Shown here one piece after another: positions 19,142 to 28,278 of a DNA stretch of 64,000 nucleotides. The position numbers and the translations under genes are program-made. Location: assembly GCA_014163555.1 (NCBI GenBank), contig JACJGO010000004.1:297797-361796 (forward strand), read 5' to 3'. This DNA comes from Flavisolibacter longurius (lineage in GTDB: Bacteria; Bacteroidota; Bacteroidia; Chitinophagales; Chitinophagaceae). Positions within the stretch are counted from its first letter, which is position 1, and each line of letters starts with the position of its first letter. The notes under the pieces are model-generated. The model made no database searches. It had not been told where the DNA came from and saw only the letters and a list, made by a program, of their open reading frames with translations.

Positions 19142-20494
19142 ATGAAGATTTTTTTCTTTCTGGCTGCGATGTTCCTGGCGGGAGAATATAACTTGCAGGC
19201 ACAACCGAAAAAAGGACAAGCAGAAATTCGTACATACCGCTTCGATTTTGGCCATGGAAAGATGAAACCCGGCTTTGTCAAGGTGCTTCCCGGAACGGTA
19301 TATTCTTCACAAAGAGGATACGGCATTGATTTCGGTTCTGCCGTTACGGCCAACACCCATACCGGCAATAAAGCGTTGTACGATGGCTACCTGACGGCCG
19401 CACAACCGTTTTATTTTTCCGTAAAACTGCCCGAAGGAGATTATGACGTAAAGGTCACGCTTGGCGATGATGCCGGCACTTCGGATGCTGCCATCCGTGC
19501 TGAGAACAGGCGCATGATGGTAAACCGCCTACAAACCGGTAAAGGAAAGCACAAAACGGCTTCGTTCACCCTGCATGTCCGCGATAGTATGATTGCCGGA
19601 ACGGACCGCAGGCTGCGTCTCAAGCCCCGCGAACATGCTTACCTGCACTGGGACAACAAGCTTACCCTGGAATTTAATGGCGAGTCGCCCAAGATAAATG
19701 CAATTGAGATCACACCGTCTTCACCCAAGGTTGTAACCGTTTTCCTGGCCGGAAATTCCACTGTTGTGGATGGGGCAAGCGAACCCTGGTCGGCCTGGGG
19801 ACAAATGATCCCTTCTTTTTTTCAACCCGGAAACGTATCCATTGCCAATTATGCCGAATCGGGAGAAACCCTAAGCAGCTTTATAGCAGCCCGCCGGTTC
19901 GAAAAAATACTAAGCCTGCTAAAACCGGGCGATTATGTTTTTGTGGAATTTGGTCATAATGATCAAAAGCAAAGGGGCGAAGGTATCGGCGCCTTTACGA
20001 GTTACAAAAAAGCCCTGGAAACCTTTATTGCCGATGTAAAAAAGAGACGGGGCAGGCCGGTGCTGGTCACATCCGTACAACGGCGGCGTTTTGACAGTGC
20101 CGGAAGAATCGAAGAAACATTGGGCGACTACCCGACTGCTGTACGGCAAACGGCGCAGGAGCAGGCGGTTCCGCTTATCGATCTTAATGCACTTTCCAAA
20201 ACGATGTATGAAGCCCTGGGACCGGTAGCCTCGCTCAACCTCTTTGTGCACTATCCTGCCAATACGTTTCCGGGGCAGGACAAGCCCCTTGCCGATAACA
20301 CGCATTTCCGTCCTTATGGTGCCTATGAAATTGCAAAGCTGGTGGTGAAAGGCATTCGCGATAACGTACCCCATTTGGCTCGCCTTCTTTTTAAAGATGT
20401 GCCTCCGGTTGATCCGGCAAAACCCGGATTATATGAAGCATTTTACTGGCCGTTAAGCCCCGGTAAAGAGGCAGCAAAACCGGATGGTGATTAG
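19142..20494 (+). CDS. Rhamnogalacturonan acetylesterase-like SGNH hydrolase (CE12 type)
   Basis: A 450-residue secreted protein (a second ATG lies one codon upstream at 19139). Residues about 20-190 form a beta-rich N-terminal domain (YRFDFGHGKMKPGF). The SGNH hydrolase follows: block I GNST with nucleophile S206, block II NYAESGETL, block III FGHND, block V DNTHF with D385 and H388. This block set and the N-terminal domain are those of CE12 rhamnogalacturonan acetylesterases, which remove acetyl groups from the galacturonate of RG-I and so open the backbone to other enzymes. It ends 47 bp from the convergent lacI-type gene. Confidence 0.9.
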   Translation: MKIFFFLAAMFLAGEYNLQAQPKKGQAEIRTYRFDFGHGKMKPGFVKVLPGTVYSSQRGYGIDFGSAVTANTHTGNKALYDGYLTAAQPFYFSVKLPEGDYDVKVTLGDDAGTSDAAIRAENRRMMVNRLQTGKGKHKTASFTLHVRDSMIAGTDRRLRLKPREHAYLHWDNKLTLEFNGESPKINAIEITPSSPKVVTVFLAGNSTVVDGASEPWSAWGQMIPSFFQPGNVSIANYAESGETLSSFIAARRFEKILSLLKPGDYVFVEFGHNDQKQRGEGIGAFTSYKKALETFIADVKKRRGRPVLVTSVQRRRFDSAGRIEETLGDYPTAVRQTAQEQAVPLIDLNALSKTMYEALGPVASLNLFVHYPANTFPGQDKPLADNTHFRPYGAYEIAKLVVKGIRDNVPHLARLLFKDVPPVDPAKPGLYEAFYWPLSPGKEAAKPDGD

Positions 20495-20541
20495 CCTGCA
20501 GAAGTTTATTCTGATTGTTTGTTACAACCGAGAGAAATGCT

Positions 20542-21549
20542 TTACGTGGAGCCCCGCTCCATCAGTACCGATTTGATGATAATATTTTCATTGGAGAGGG
20601 GCAGCTTTTTTTTCTCAAGGTGCTTAAGCAGGATCTTCGCGGCCTGTTGTCCCATTTCAAAGGCGGGCTGGGAGATTGTAGTCAGCGGCGGATGGAGCAG
20701 GGGCGCCGTGAGCAGGTTTGAAAAACAAAGAACCTTAATCTCTTCCGGAATTTTTCGGCCAATGTCATGGCAAACTCCATATGTCGTAAGTGCCAACTTT
20801 TCCACGGAGGCGAAAATGCCATCAGGTGGAAGACTGCCGGTAAGCAAACTTTTTATTTTACGGTAATTAGCCTTTTCATCTCCGCCGCATTTCAGGATTC
20901 TTGCTTGTTCAACCGGAAGGTTGTGCTTGTAAAGGGCTTCCAGATATCCTTGCTTTCGTTTGTTATCAATAGAAAGTGTATCCGACAGCGAAAGAAAGGC
21001 GATATCGCGGCAGCCACGTTGGATCAGGTGTTCGGTGGCCACAAAGCTGCTGGCAAAATCATCCGTGGTGATCTTGGCGGTTTCAATCTCATGGCAGATC
21101 CTGTCGAAAAAAACAACAGGCACCCCGCACTGCATCAGTTCACTGATAGGCGCATGCGTTTTTGTGGTGGAGGCCAGCGAGAGAATCACACCATCTACCC
21201 GACCGTTTTGCAAATGTTTCAAAATACGTTCTTCCAGCGTCGCATTTTCATGCGTTACATAGATCAGCACATGATAGTCTTGTTCCCGGGCCACCGTTTC
21301 GGCTCCACTGATGGCCTGCACAAAAAAATTGTTGTTCAACTCCGGTACCACCATCGCCACCGTCCGGCTTTTTTGCTGGCGCAGGTAACTGGCGTAAGGA
21401 TTTACCCGGTACCCCATTTGGTCGGCCATCTGAAGCACCCTTTTTTTCGTATCGGCACTGATCTCGTAACTGTCCTTCAGAGCCTTTGACACGGTGGACA
21501 GCGATACGCCTAATGTAGCCGCCAGGTCCTTGAGGCTTACTTTCGCCAT
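20542..21549 (-). CDS. LacI-family transcriptional regulator
   Basis: 335 residues from the preferred start MAKVSLKDLA; an ATG three codons upstream (21558) is possible. The N-terminal helix-turn-helix LKDLAATLGVSLSTVSKAL is classic LacI, followed by the hinge region (YRVNPYASYLRQ) and a periplasmic-binding-protein-like effector domain (VDGVILSLAS, VVFFDRICHE, GCRDIAFLSL, PDGIFASVEK). LacI regulators usually repress and are released by a sugar ligand. It is the only regulator in the window. It diverges from the GH2 at 21802 with palindromic operator candidates between them, so control of that gene and of itself is likely. Confidence 0.93.
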   Translation of the reverse strand: MAKVSLKDLAATLGVSLSTVSKALKDSYEISADTKKRVLQMADQMGYRVNPYASYLRQQKSRTVAMVVPELNNNFFVQAISGAETVAREQDYHVLIYVTHENATLEERILKHLQNGRVDGVILSLASTTKTHAPISELMQCGVPVVFFDRICHEIETAKITTDDFASSFVATEHLIQRGCRDIAFLSLSDTLSIDNKRKQGYLEALYKHNLPVEQARILKCGGDEKANYRKIKSLLTGSLPPDGIFASVEKLALTTYGVCHDIGRKIPEEIKVLCFSNLLTAPLLHPPLTTISQPAFEMGQQAAKILLKHLEKKKLPLSNENIIIKSVLMERGST

Positions 21550-21572
21550 GCGAAACATTTTCGCTAAGAAAA

Positions 21573-21622
21573 CGAAACTTTCGAAAACATCCGGAGAGGG
21601 CAGCTACAACGTTTTCGTAAAC
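21573..21622. promoter_or_regulatory. Candidate LacI-type operators in the divergent lacI/GH2 region
   Basis: Two palindromic sites lie 24 bp or more upstream of the regulator start. CGAAACTTTCG at 21573-21583 is a perfect 11-bp palindrome around a central C. GTTTTCGTAAAC at 21611-21622 is a 12-bp near-palindrome with central CG, the usual LacI-family signature. Both contain TTTCG or CGAAA half sites. The role is inferred from position and symmetry. Confidence 0.5.
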
Positions 21623-21801
21623 AGGAAGGATAAGGCAGGACGGTCAGGCCTATTTTTCTTTTGATATTGAGTCGGCATCTTTTTATCTGGATGCAAAAAA
21701 TTTATTTCCTCCGGTTGCTTGCCCTTTGTTGTTCCTCACTCTATTCCTGAAGGAGAACAAATGAGAATGCCTGCCAACCGGGTTGAAAAAAATACCGGCA
21801 C

Positions 21802-24789
21802 ATGCAAACCCTTCGTTTCATTTTAGCAGGCTTTTTCCTTTTTTTTTCCGGCGTTGGGTTTTCTCAACGAACGCAATACAATTTCAATAGCGATTGGAAA
21901 GTATTTGTCGGCGATGCAGCCGAAGCAACTTCCCCGGCCTTCGATGATGGCTCCTGGAAAAGGGTAACCCTTCCCTATGCCTGGAACGAAGACGAAGCAT
22001 TTAAAAACGACATTGTGGACCTTTCCACCGGCATTGCCTGGTACCGCAAAACCTTTACGCTGCCTGCTTCTGCAGAAGGCCAGAAAATTTTCCTGGAATT
22101 TGAAGGCATTCGCCAGGGGGGTGATTTTTACCTGAATGGAAAACACATTGGCTTGCACGAAAATGGCGTGACATCATTTGGATTTGATATTACCGACCTG
22201 GTAAAATTTGGCGGTGAAAAAAATGTGATAGCAGCCTGCATCGACAACGACTGGAACTACCGCGAAAAGGCTACCAATACCAAGTACCAATGGGAAGACA
22301 AAAACTTTAATGCCAACTATGGTGGCATCAACAAAAACGTGTACCTGCATGTGGTGCCCAAGATTTACCAAACGCTTCCGCTTTATAGCAACCTGGGTAC
22401 AACCGGTGTTTACATCTATGCCGATCAGTTCAACATTAAAGAAAAATCGGCAAGGGTAAACGCCACATCCGAAATAAAAAACGAAACAACAAAACCACAG
22501 CAGGTGGTTTACGAGGTTTCAATTCGCGACATTTCCGGAAAACTGGTGAAAACGTTTGCCGGTGATCAAACTTCAATAGCACCCGGAGAAACAAAAACGG
22601 TGAAAGCAGCAGCACTCATCAAGGGTTTGCATTTCTGGAGCTGGGGCTATGGCTATTTGTACGACGTGCAAACAATCTTGAGGGTGGATGGCAAGCCTGT
22701 GGATGTGGTGAAAACAAAAACAGGTTTTCGAAAAACGGCTTTCAGGGACGGCATGATCTACCTGAACGACCGTGTGCTGATGGTACATGGTTATGCGCAG
22801 CGTACGTCCAACGAATGGCCGGCCGTAGGGCTTTCTGTCCCGGCGTGGCTGAGCGATTACAGTAACGGCCTGATGGTGGAAAGTGGCGGCAACCTGGTGC
22901 GCTGGATGCACATTGCGCCCTGGAAACAGGATGTGGAAAGCTGCGACCGGGTAGGACTGCTGCAGGCTATGCCTGCCGGCGATGCGGAAAAGGACGTGGA
23001 AGGTGTGCGGTGGGAACAACGCAAAGCCGTGATGCGGGATGCGATGATCTACAACCGTAACAATCCAAGCATTGTGTTTTACGAATGCGGCAACGAAAGC
23101 ATCAGCGAAGCCCACATGCAGGAGATGAAAGCCATCCGCGACCAATATGATCCGTTCGGCGGCAGGGCCATTGGCAGCCGTGAAATGCTCAACAGCAAAA
23201 CTGCCGAATACGGTGGCGAAATGCTTTACACCAACAAAAGTGCACACATCCCCATGTGGGCCATGGAATATTCAAGGGATGAAGGCTCGCGGAAATACTG
23301 GGATGATTTTACACCGCCCTATCACAAAGATGGAGAGGGTCCACAGTACAAAGGACAATCAGCCGCCGCCTACAACCGCAACATGGAAAGCCATGCCATA
23401 GAAAATGTAAAACGCTGGTATGAATTCTGGAAAGAGCGGCCCGGCACCGGCAGGCGGGTGAGCAGTGGCGGTGTGAATATCGTATTTTCAGAAACGAATA
23501 CGCATCACCGTGGGGAAGAAAATTACCGCCGCAGCGGTGAGGTGGATGCCCTGCGCATCAAAAAGCAAAACTTTTTTGCGCACAAGGTGATGTGGGATGG
23601 CTGGGTGGTGCCGGAAAAACAATCCCTGCACATTGTAGGCCATTGGAATTACGCTCCGGGAGTAAAAAAAGACATCTATGTTATTTCCACCTCCGATAAA
23701 GTAGAACTAAAGGTGAATGGACGATCGCTCGGTTTCGGCACCAAAAGCGACGGCTTTCTTTTCACTTTTAAAGATGTGGCCTGGCAATCGGGCACCATCC
23801 AGGCTATCGGGTATGATGCCGAAAGCAAAACCGTTTGCACGGGAGTGATCAACACCGTAGGGAAACCGGTAGCGTTGCGCTTAACACCGGTAAAGCGGCC
23901 AACCGCATTTGTTGCCAACGGGCATGACCTGGCACTCGTAGAAGTGGAAGTAGTGGATGCAAAGGGGCAGCGTTGTCCCACTGCGTTGAACAGGATAAGT
24001 TACTCATTGAGCGGGCCTGCCGAATGGCGCGGTGGCATGGCCATGGGCCCCGGAAATTATGTGCTTCAAAAAAGTTTTCCCGTGGAAGGTGGCGTGAATC
24101 GTTTCCTGGTACGATCCACCACCACGCCGGGCACCATCACCATCACAGCAAGCGCTGAGGGGTTGAAGGAAGCAACCCTCACCTTAACCACAAAACCTTT
24201 TCAAACCACCGGTGGGCTTTCCACGCAACTGCCTTCTGCCGGATTGCCTTCGCACCTGCAAAGAGGGCCTACACCCAAGACACCTTCTTTCCAACTTAAC
24301 CGTACGCCTTTGCGCATTGTAAACGCCACCGCTGGGGCCAATGCCGATAGTGCGTTTGCCAGTTATGACGACAATGAACTTTCCGATTGGGTGAATGACG
24401 GCAAGCTTTCCACCGCATGGATCGAATATACCCTGGAGCGGGAAGCCACCGTTTCGGAGGTTACGCTGAAACTGAATAATTTCCGGTCGCGGGTTTATCC
24501 CCTGCGCATTACGGTGGATGGAAAAGAAGCGTTCAATGGAAATACGCAAACCACCTTGGGATATTACACCATTCAGTGCCGTCCCCAAAGGGGAACAAAA
24601 CTGCGCATTCAACTTGCCGGCGCTGCTGCCACCAACGATACCAATACCGGCGTTGAGGTAAACGGAAAAAAATTGGATGATGGCGTAGCCAGAGATGATG
24701 CAAGGGCCAAAGGAACTCTGAGCATTATTGAAGCGGAGATCTATGAAGCGTTGCCGGTTGCCAAACCAACTGCCTTGTTGCAACGATGA
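21802..24789 (+). CDS. Glycoside hydrolase family 2 enzyme with C-terminal discoidin-like extension (2)
   Basis: A 995-residue secreted protein with signal peptide MQTLRFILAGFFLFFSGVGF. The GH2 sugar-binding domain is about residues 25-200, Ig-like about 205-310, TIM barrel about 315-600 with acid/base E432 in ECGNES and likely nucleophile E564 in VFSETNTHH. Ig/DUF4982-like modules follow (VISTSDKVELKVNGRSLGF). The last 180 residues (RIVNATAGANADSAF, ELSDWVNDGKLSTAWIEY) resemble an F5/8 type C discoidin fold, a possible carbohydrate-binding tail. It stands alone between the divergent regulator and the SusC/D pair at 24982. Confidence 0.9.
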   Translation: MQTLRFILAGFFLFFSGVGFSQRTQYNFNSDWKVFVGDAAEATSPAFDDGSWKRVTLPYAWNEDEAFKNDIVDLSTGIAWYRKTFTLPASAEGQKIFLEFEGIRQGGDFYLNGKHIGLHENGVTSFGFDITDLVKFGGEKNVIAACIDNDWNYREKATNTKYQWEDKNFNANYGGINKNVYLHVVPKIYQTLPLYSNLGTTGVYIYADQFNIKEKSARVNATSEIKNETTKPQQVVYEVSIRDISGKLVKTFAGDQTSIAPGETKTVKAAALIKGLHFWSWGYGYLYDVQTILRVDGKPVDVVKTKTGFRKTAFRDGMIYLNDRVLMVHGYAQRTSNEWPAVGLSVPAWLSDYSNGLMVESGGNLVRWMHIAPWKQDVESCDRVGLLQAMPAGDAEKDVEGVRWEQRKAVMRDAMIYNRNNPSIVFYECGNESISEAHMQEMKAIRDQYDPFGGRAIGSREMLNSKTAEYGGEMLYTNKSAHIPMWAMEYSRDEGSRKYWDDFTPPYHKDGEGPQYKGQSAAAYNRNMESHAIENVKRWYEFWKERPGTGRRVSSGGVNIVFSETNTHHRGEENYRRSGEVDALRIKKQNFFAHKVMWDGWVVPEKQSLHIVGHWNYAPGVKKDIYVISTSDKVELKVNGRSLGFGTKSDGFLFTFKDVAWQSGTIQAIGYDAESKTVCTGVINTVGKPVALRLTPVKRPTAFVANGHDLALVEVEVVDAKGQRCPTALNRISYSLSGPAEWRGGMAMGPGNYVLQKSFPVEGGVNRFLVRSTTTPGTITITASAEGLKEATLTLTTKPFQTTGGLSTQLPSAGLPSHLQRGPTPKTPSFQLNRTPLRIVNATAGANADSAFASYDDNELSDWVNDGKLSTAWIEYTLEREATVSEVTLKLNNFRSRVYPLRITVDGKEAFNGNTQTTLGYYTIQCRPQRGTKLRIQLAGAAATNDTNTGVEVNGKKLDDGVARDDARAKGTLSIIEAEIYEALPVAKPTALLQR

Positions 24790-24906
24790 TAGGGAAGACC
24801 TATCCTCTCAAGGAAAAAGGACTTTTCATGTGTAGAGCGTTTTAAAAGAAATGAGACGGTACAAAGGTTTTAGAATCATGCAAAAAGAAATATAGCCTCA
24901 TTTTTA

Positions 24907-24951
24907 CAGGATAGTTCAGGACGAAGGCCGCAATTGATCGGAATAACTTGA
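24907..24951 (+). promoter_or_regulatory. CAGGA direct-repeat promoter, copy c (upstream of SusC/D pair 3)
   Basis: CAGGA at 24907-24911 and 24917-24921 with spacer TAGTT. The -7 candidate TAACTTGA at 24944-24951 is 27 bp after the second repeat. The start codon at 24982 is only about 30 bp further, so the leader would be very short. Confidence 0.65.
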
Positions 24952-24978
24952 AATTCATTTCTAAAACTCAATTGCGGC
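24927..24978. promoter_or_regulatory. Perfect 11-bp inverted repeat around promoter c and the susC start
   Basis: GCCGCAATTGA (24927-24937) and its exact reverse complement TCAATTGCGGC (24968-24978) are 30 bp apart; the right arm ends 3 bp before the ATG at 24982. With the -7 box at 24944, the left arm lies between the CAGGA repeats and the -7 box and the right arm in the leader. This favours a DNA-binding site pair; a translation-blocking RNA hairpin would need an earlier start of transcription. Confidence 0.55.
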
Positions 24979-24981
24979 TAT

Positions 24982-27900
24982 ATGGAAAAATTCTCCCTTT
25001 ATGCGAGAAGACTGCTATTATTAGCTTTCCTTCTGTTAACCCTTGTGTTTTCCTCTTTTTCCCAGGCAGGATTTTCCGTTAACGGGAAGATCAGCGATGC
25101 CAATGGCTTGCCGGTGGAAGGCGTGACCGTTCAGGAAAAAGGGACCCAAAACTTTACTTTAACCAAAAAAGACGGAACATTTTCGCTGCGTACGCAATCG
25201 GGTTCCGCCACACTTTTGTTAAGTTCGATTGGTTACGTGCCGCAGGAAATCCCTGTGAACAACCAGGCCAATGTGGCCGTAACCATGCAGGCAACTGCCA
25301 ACTCGCTGAACGAAGTCGTGGTGGTGGGCTACGGTACACAACGCAAAAGTGATGTTACCGGTTCTTTGAGCCGCATTACGGCGGACGTAATTCAGGAACG
25401 ACCTGCCCAAAACGTGTTGCAGGCCTTGCAGGGAAAAGCCGCTGGTGTGCAGGTTTCTTCTAACCTGAAGCCCGGGGAATTGCCGGTGGTAAGGGTGCGG
25501 GGCAACCGTTCGCTGGGCGCCTCCAACGATCCGCTCTATGTGATCGACGGTATTCCAATGGTTAATGCACTGGGTGTAAACTCATTTAGTATGGCGGACC
25601 TGAATCCCAACGACATTGCCACCATGGAGATCCTGAAAGATGCTTCGGCTACGGCCATTTATGGTTCCCGCGGTGCCAATGGCGTGGTGCTGATCACCAC
25701 CAAAAGAGGCAAAGCCGGCCGCGTGTCGGTTAACTACCTGGCTACGGTTTCGTTGGATAAATACCATGCAATGACTGATTGGATGAACGGGGGTGAATAC
25801 ATCGATCGCTGGCGGTTAAGCGCCATCAATGGCCGCACCTATCATTCCCTTACCGATAACGGTGATTTTTACAAGCCGGCCAAGGCCTGGTTTCCAAATC
25901 CAAAAGATGATTCTACTCTTTTTGGTACCGGCGACGCGGCTGCCATTGCCGCCATTATGCAGGGGTACGAATGGAACCCGGATGGAAGTGTGCGGATGCG
26001 ACAGGCAACGGCTGCGGAAAAAGCGCTGGGATGGCCGGATATGGTTCCCATCTACAATTCGGCAAACATTCCTACCTACGACTGGATAAACGATGCCACG
26101 CGGCAAGGCGTAACCAATAACCACCAGCTCTCGGTTTCGGCCGGAAATGCCGTTTCCCGCATGTCGCTTTCGCTGGGATATTTTAACCAGTTGGGTGTGC
26201 AGCGTGACCAGGACTACAACCGTTTTAACGTCAACCTGAATGGCGACATCACCGCCACCAAATGGCTAACGCTGGGAACCTCGGTAATTGCTTCACTGGC
26301 CAAACAGAATTACGGCATCTTCCCGCCCAATACTTCCAACACCGGTTCCAAGGACCTTTATTCAAGGGCCATTGATCAATTCCCTTATGCATCACCGAAA
26401 GATGCACAGGGTGGCTGGATCAAAAATGCAGGCGGCAACTTAAACTTATGGAACCCGCTGATTGATATTGACCAGGTACTGAATGAGCGACGCACAACAG
26501 CCATCATGAGCAACACGTTTGCAGAAGTGAAGTTTACCTCCTGGTTAAAATACCGCCTGAACTTTGGCGCCCAGTACCGCAAATTCCGCAACGGTTCCTG
26601 GACAGGTCCCAATGCCACCAACCACCTGACCAACCGTCCCAACACAGCCGGTCAGTCAACCGACGATAATTTTTCATGGGTAGCAGAAAACCTGCTGTTC
26701 GTTGACAAATCTTTTGGTCCAAATCACAAACTGGGAGTGACGCTGTTGCAATCGGCACAGAAATCACGCCGCGAAAGCCTGAGTGTTGGCGTATCAGGAA
26801 CCACCATTCCCCTGAGCCTATGGTACGATCTGGCTTCCAATACGCAGGGCAATCCCAGCTACGGTTCTGGCTTTACGGAGAATACGTTGTATTCCTACAT
26901 GGGTCGTGTAAATTATACCCTGTTGAACCGCTATCTCATTACGGCCTCCGGTCGTTTTGATGGCGCTTCTGTGCTGGCGCCGGGTCACAAATGGGATTTC
27001 TTCCCCTCCTTTGCCGTAGCCTGGAAAGCGCAGGATGAAGAATTCCTTCGCAATGTTGCCTGGTTGAATGAACTCAAACCAAGAGTAGGCTGGGGGGTAA
27101 CGGGTAACTCCTCTGTGAACCCTTATACAACAACGGGGCCGCTTAGCCGCAATCCTTACGTATATGGTGGTGCACCGGCCATCGGTTACTTGCCGCAACT
27201 GGTGCAGAATCCCGACCTGGGTTGGGAAAAAACGGCGCAGATCAACGTGGGCCTGGATGTGGGTTTGTTCTCAAACCGTATCAGTGGTTCTATCGAATGG
27301 TACCGGCAAACCACAACAGACCTGATCCTGCCGCGATCGTTGCCTCCGGTTTCGGGTTATGTGCAGAAGTTTGAAAACATTGGCAAAACAAGAAACAGTG
27401 GTGTAGAGATCACCCTATCAACAGTGAACATTCGCAATGCCAACTTTAGCTGGAGTACCGACATTAACTGGTCGCAGAATAAAGAAGAAATCCTTGAGTT
27501 GCAGAACGGTGCCCAGGACATGCTTGCCGATCGGCGTTTCATCGGGCATCCGCTGGCGGTTTTTTATAACTACGCCAATGCCGGTGTGTGGGGTGCCAGC
27601 AGCAAAGAACTGGAAGATATGGCCAAATTCAATGCAAACGGTCATCGTTTTTATCCCGGAACGATTCGCGTTGTGGACCAGGATGGCGACTACCGCATCA
27701 ATGCCAATGACATGATTATTCTGGGTTCTCCCCGGCCCTTGTGGACCGGTGGTATCACCAACAACATCACGTATAAAAACTGGACGTTTAATTCCTTTAT
27801 TTATTTCCGCTGGGGACAAATGTATTTTGGCGGTTATCCCAACTCGTATGGCGGTGTTAACCCCAACGGCCGTGTAGAAAATAACATCTGGTCCTGGGAA

Positions 27901-28242
27901 AACCAGAATGGCCGTTGGCCCATGGCAAACTTTGGCAATGTTGAGAACAATGTACCGGCCATGCAATACAACGACGGCTCGTTTGGCGTGGTGCGGAACC
28001 TTTCGCTTTCATACTCATTTCCTAAAAAATGGATCAGCCGCATTACAGCCAGTGAACTGGTGCTGAACTTCCAGGTGCTGAATCCCATCATGTTCGGACC
28101 CGGCGTGGTCAAATGGGGCATCAACCCGGATGATGATACGAACTGGGGCATTGCTTCTTCCAACGGCAGCCCACTCGGTGGTACCAACAATAACACCATC
28201 CTGCCACGAAGCTTTGTGATCGGCGTTCGTGCCGGATTCTAA
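24982..28242 (+). CDS. SusC/RagA-type TonB-dependent outer-membrane transporter (3)
   Basis: A 1086-residue protein with signal MEKFSLYARRLLLLAFLLLT... ending near SFSQ. CarboxypepD_reg-like domain (VNGKISDANGLPVEGVTV) is followed by the standard linker NEVVVVGYGTQRKSDVTGS, the plug (LQALQGKAAGVQV, VRVRGNRSLGASNDPLYVIDG, MEILKDASATAIYGSRGANG) and the barrel. It is the textbook member among the four SusC proteins here. It pairs with the SusD 36 bp downstream; the pair forms its own transcription unit between promoter c and the terminator at 30469. Confidence 0.96.
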   Translation: MEKFSLYARRLLLLAFLLLTLVFSSFSQAGFSVNGKISDANGLPVEGVTVQEKGTQNFTLTKKDGTFSLRTQSGSATLLLSSIGYVPQEIPVNNQANVAVTMQATANSLNEVVVVGYGTQRKSDVTGSLSRITADVIQERPAQNVLQALQGKAAGVQVSSNLKPGELPVVRVRGNRSLGASNDPLYVIDGIPMVNALGVNSFSMADLNPNDIATMEILKDASATAIYGSRGANGVVLITTKRGKAGRVSVNYLATVSLDKYHAMTDWMNGGEYIDRWRLSAINGRTYHSLTDNGDFYKPAKAWFPNPKDDSTLFGTGDAAAIAAIMQGYEWNPDGSVRMRQATAAEKALGWPDMVPIYNSANIPTYDWINDATRQGVTNNHQLSVSAGNAVSRMSLSLGYFNQLGVQRDQDYNRFNVNLNGDITATKWLTLGTSVIASLAKQNYGIFPPNTSNTGSKDLYSRAIDQFPYASPKDAQGGWIKNAGGNLNLWNPLIDIDQVLNERRTTAIMSNTFAEVKFTSWLKYRLNFGAQYRKFRNGSWTGPNATNHLTNRPNTAGQSTDDNFSWVAENLLFVDKSFGPNHKLGVTLLQSAQKSRRESLSVGVSGTTIPLSLWYDLASNTQGNPSYGSGFTENTLYSYMGRVNYTLLNRYLITASGRFDGASVLAPGHKWDFFPSFAVAWKAQDEEFLRNVAWLNELKPRVGWGVTGNSSVNPYTTTGPLSRNPYVYGGAPAIGYLPQLVQNPDLGWEKTAQINVGLDVGLFSNRISGSIEWYRQTTTDLILPRSLPPVSGYVQKFENIGKTRNSGVEITLSTVNIRNANFSWSTDINWSQNKEEILELQNGAQDMLADRRFIGHPLAVFYNYANAGVWGASSKELEDMAKFNANGHRFYPGTIRVVDQDGDYRINANDMIILGSPRPLWTGGITNNITYKNWTFNSFIYFRWGQMYFGGYPNSYGGVNPNGRVENNIWSWENQNGRWPMANFGNVENNVPAMQYNDGSFGVVRNLSLSYSFPKKWISRITASELVLNFQVLNPIMFGPGVVKWGINPDDDTNWGIASSNGSPLGGTNNNTILPRSFVIGVRAGF

Positions 28243-28278
28243 TTCAACAACCATTCATCTTACCTCAAGAAAAGAAGT

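Noticed and set aside
21622..21670. Scattered CAGGA words (21622, 21636, CAGG at 21645) upstream of the second GH2
   Set aside because: Spacings of 14 and 9 bp break the 10-bp rule and the downstream box is poor; may be a decayed site but not counted.
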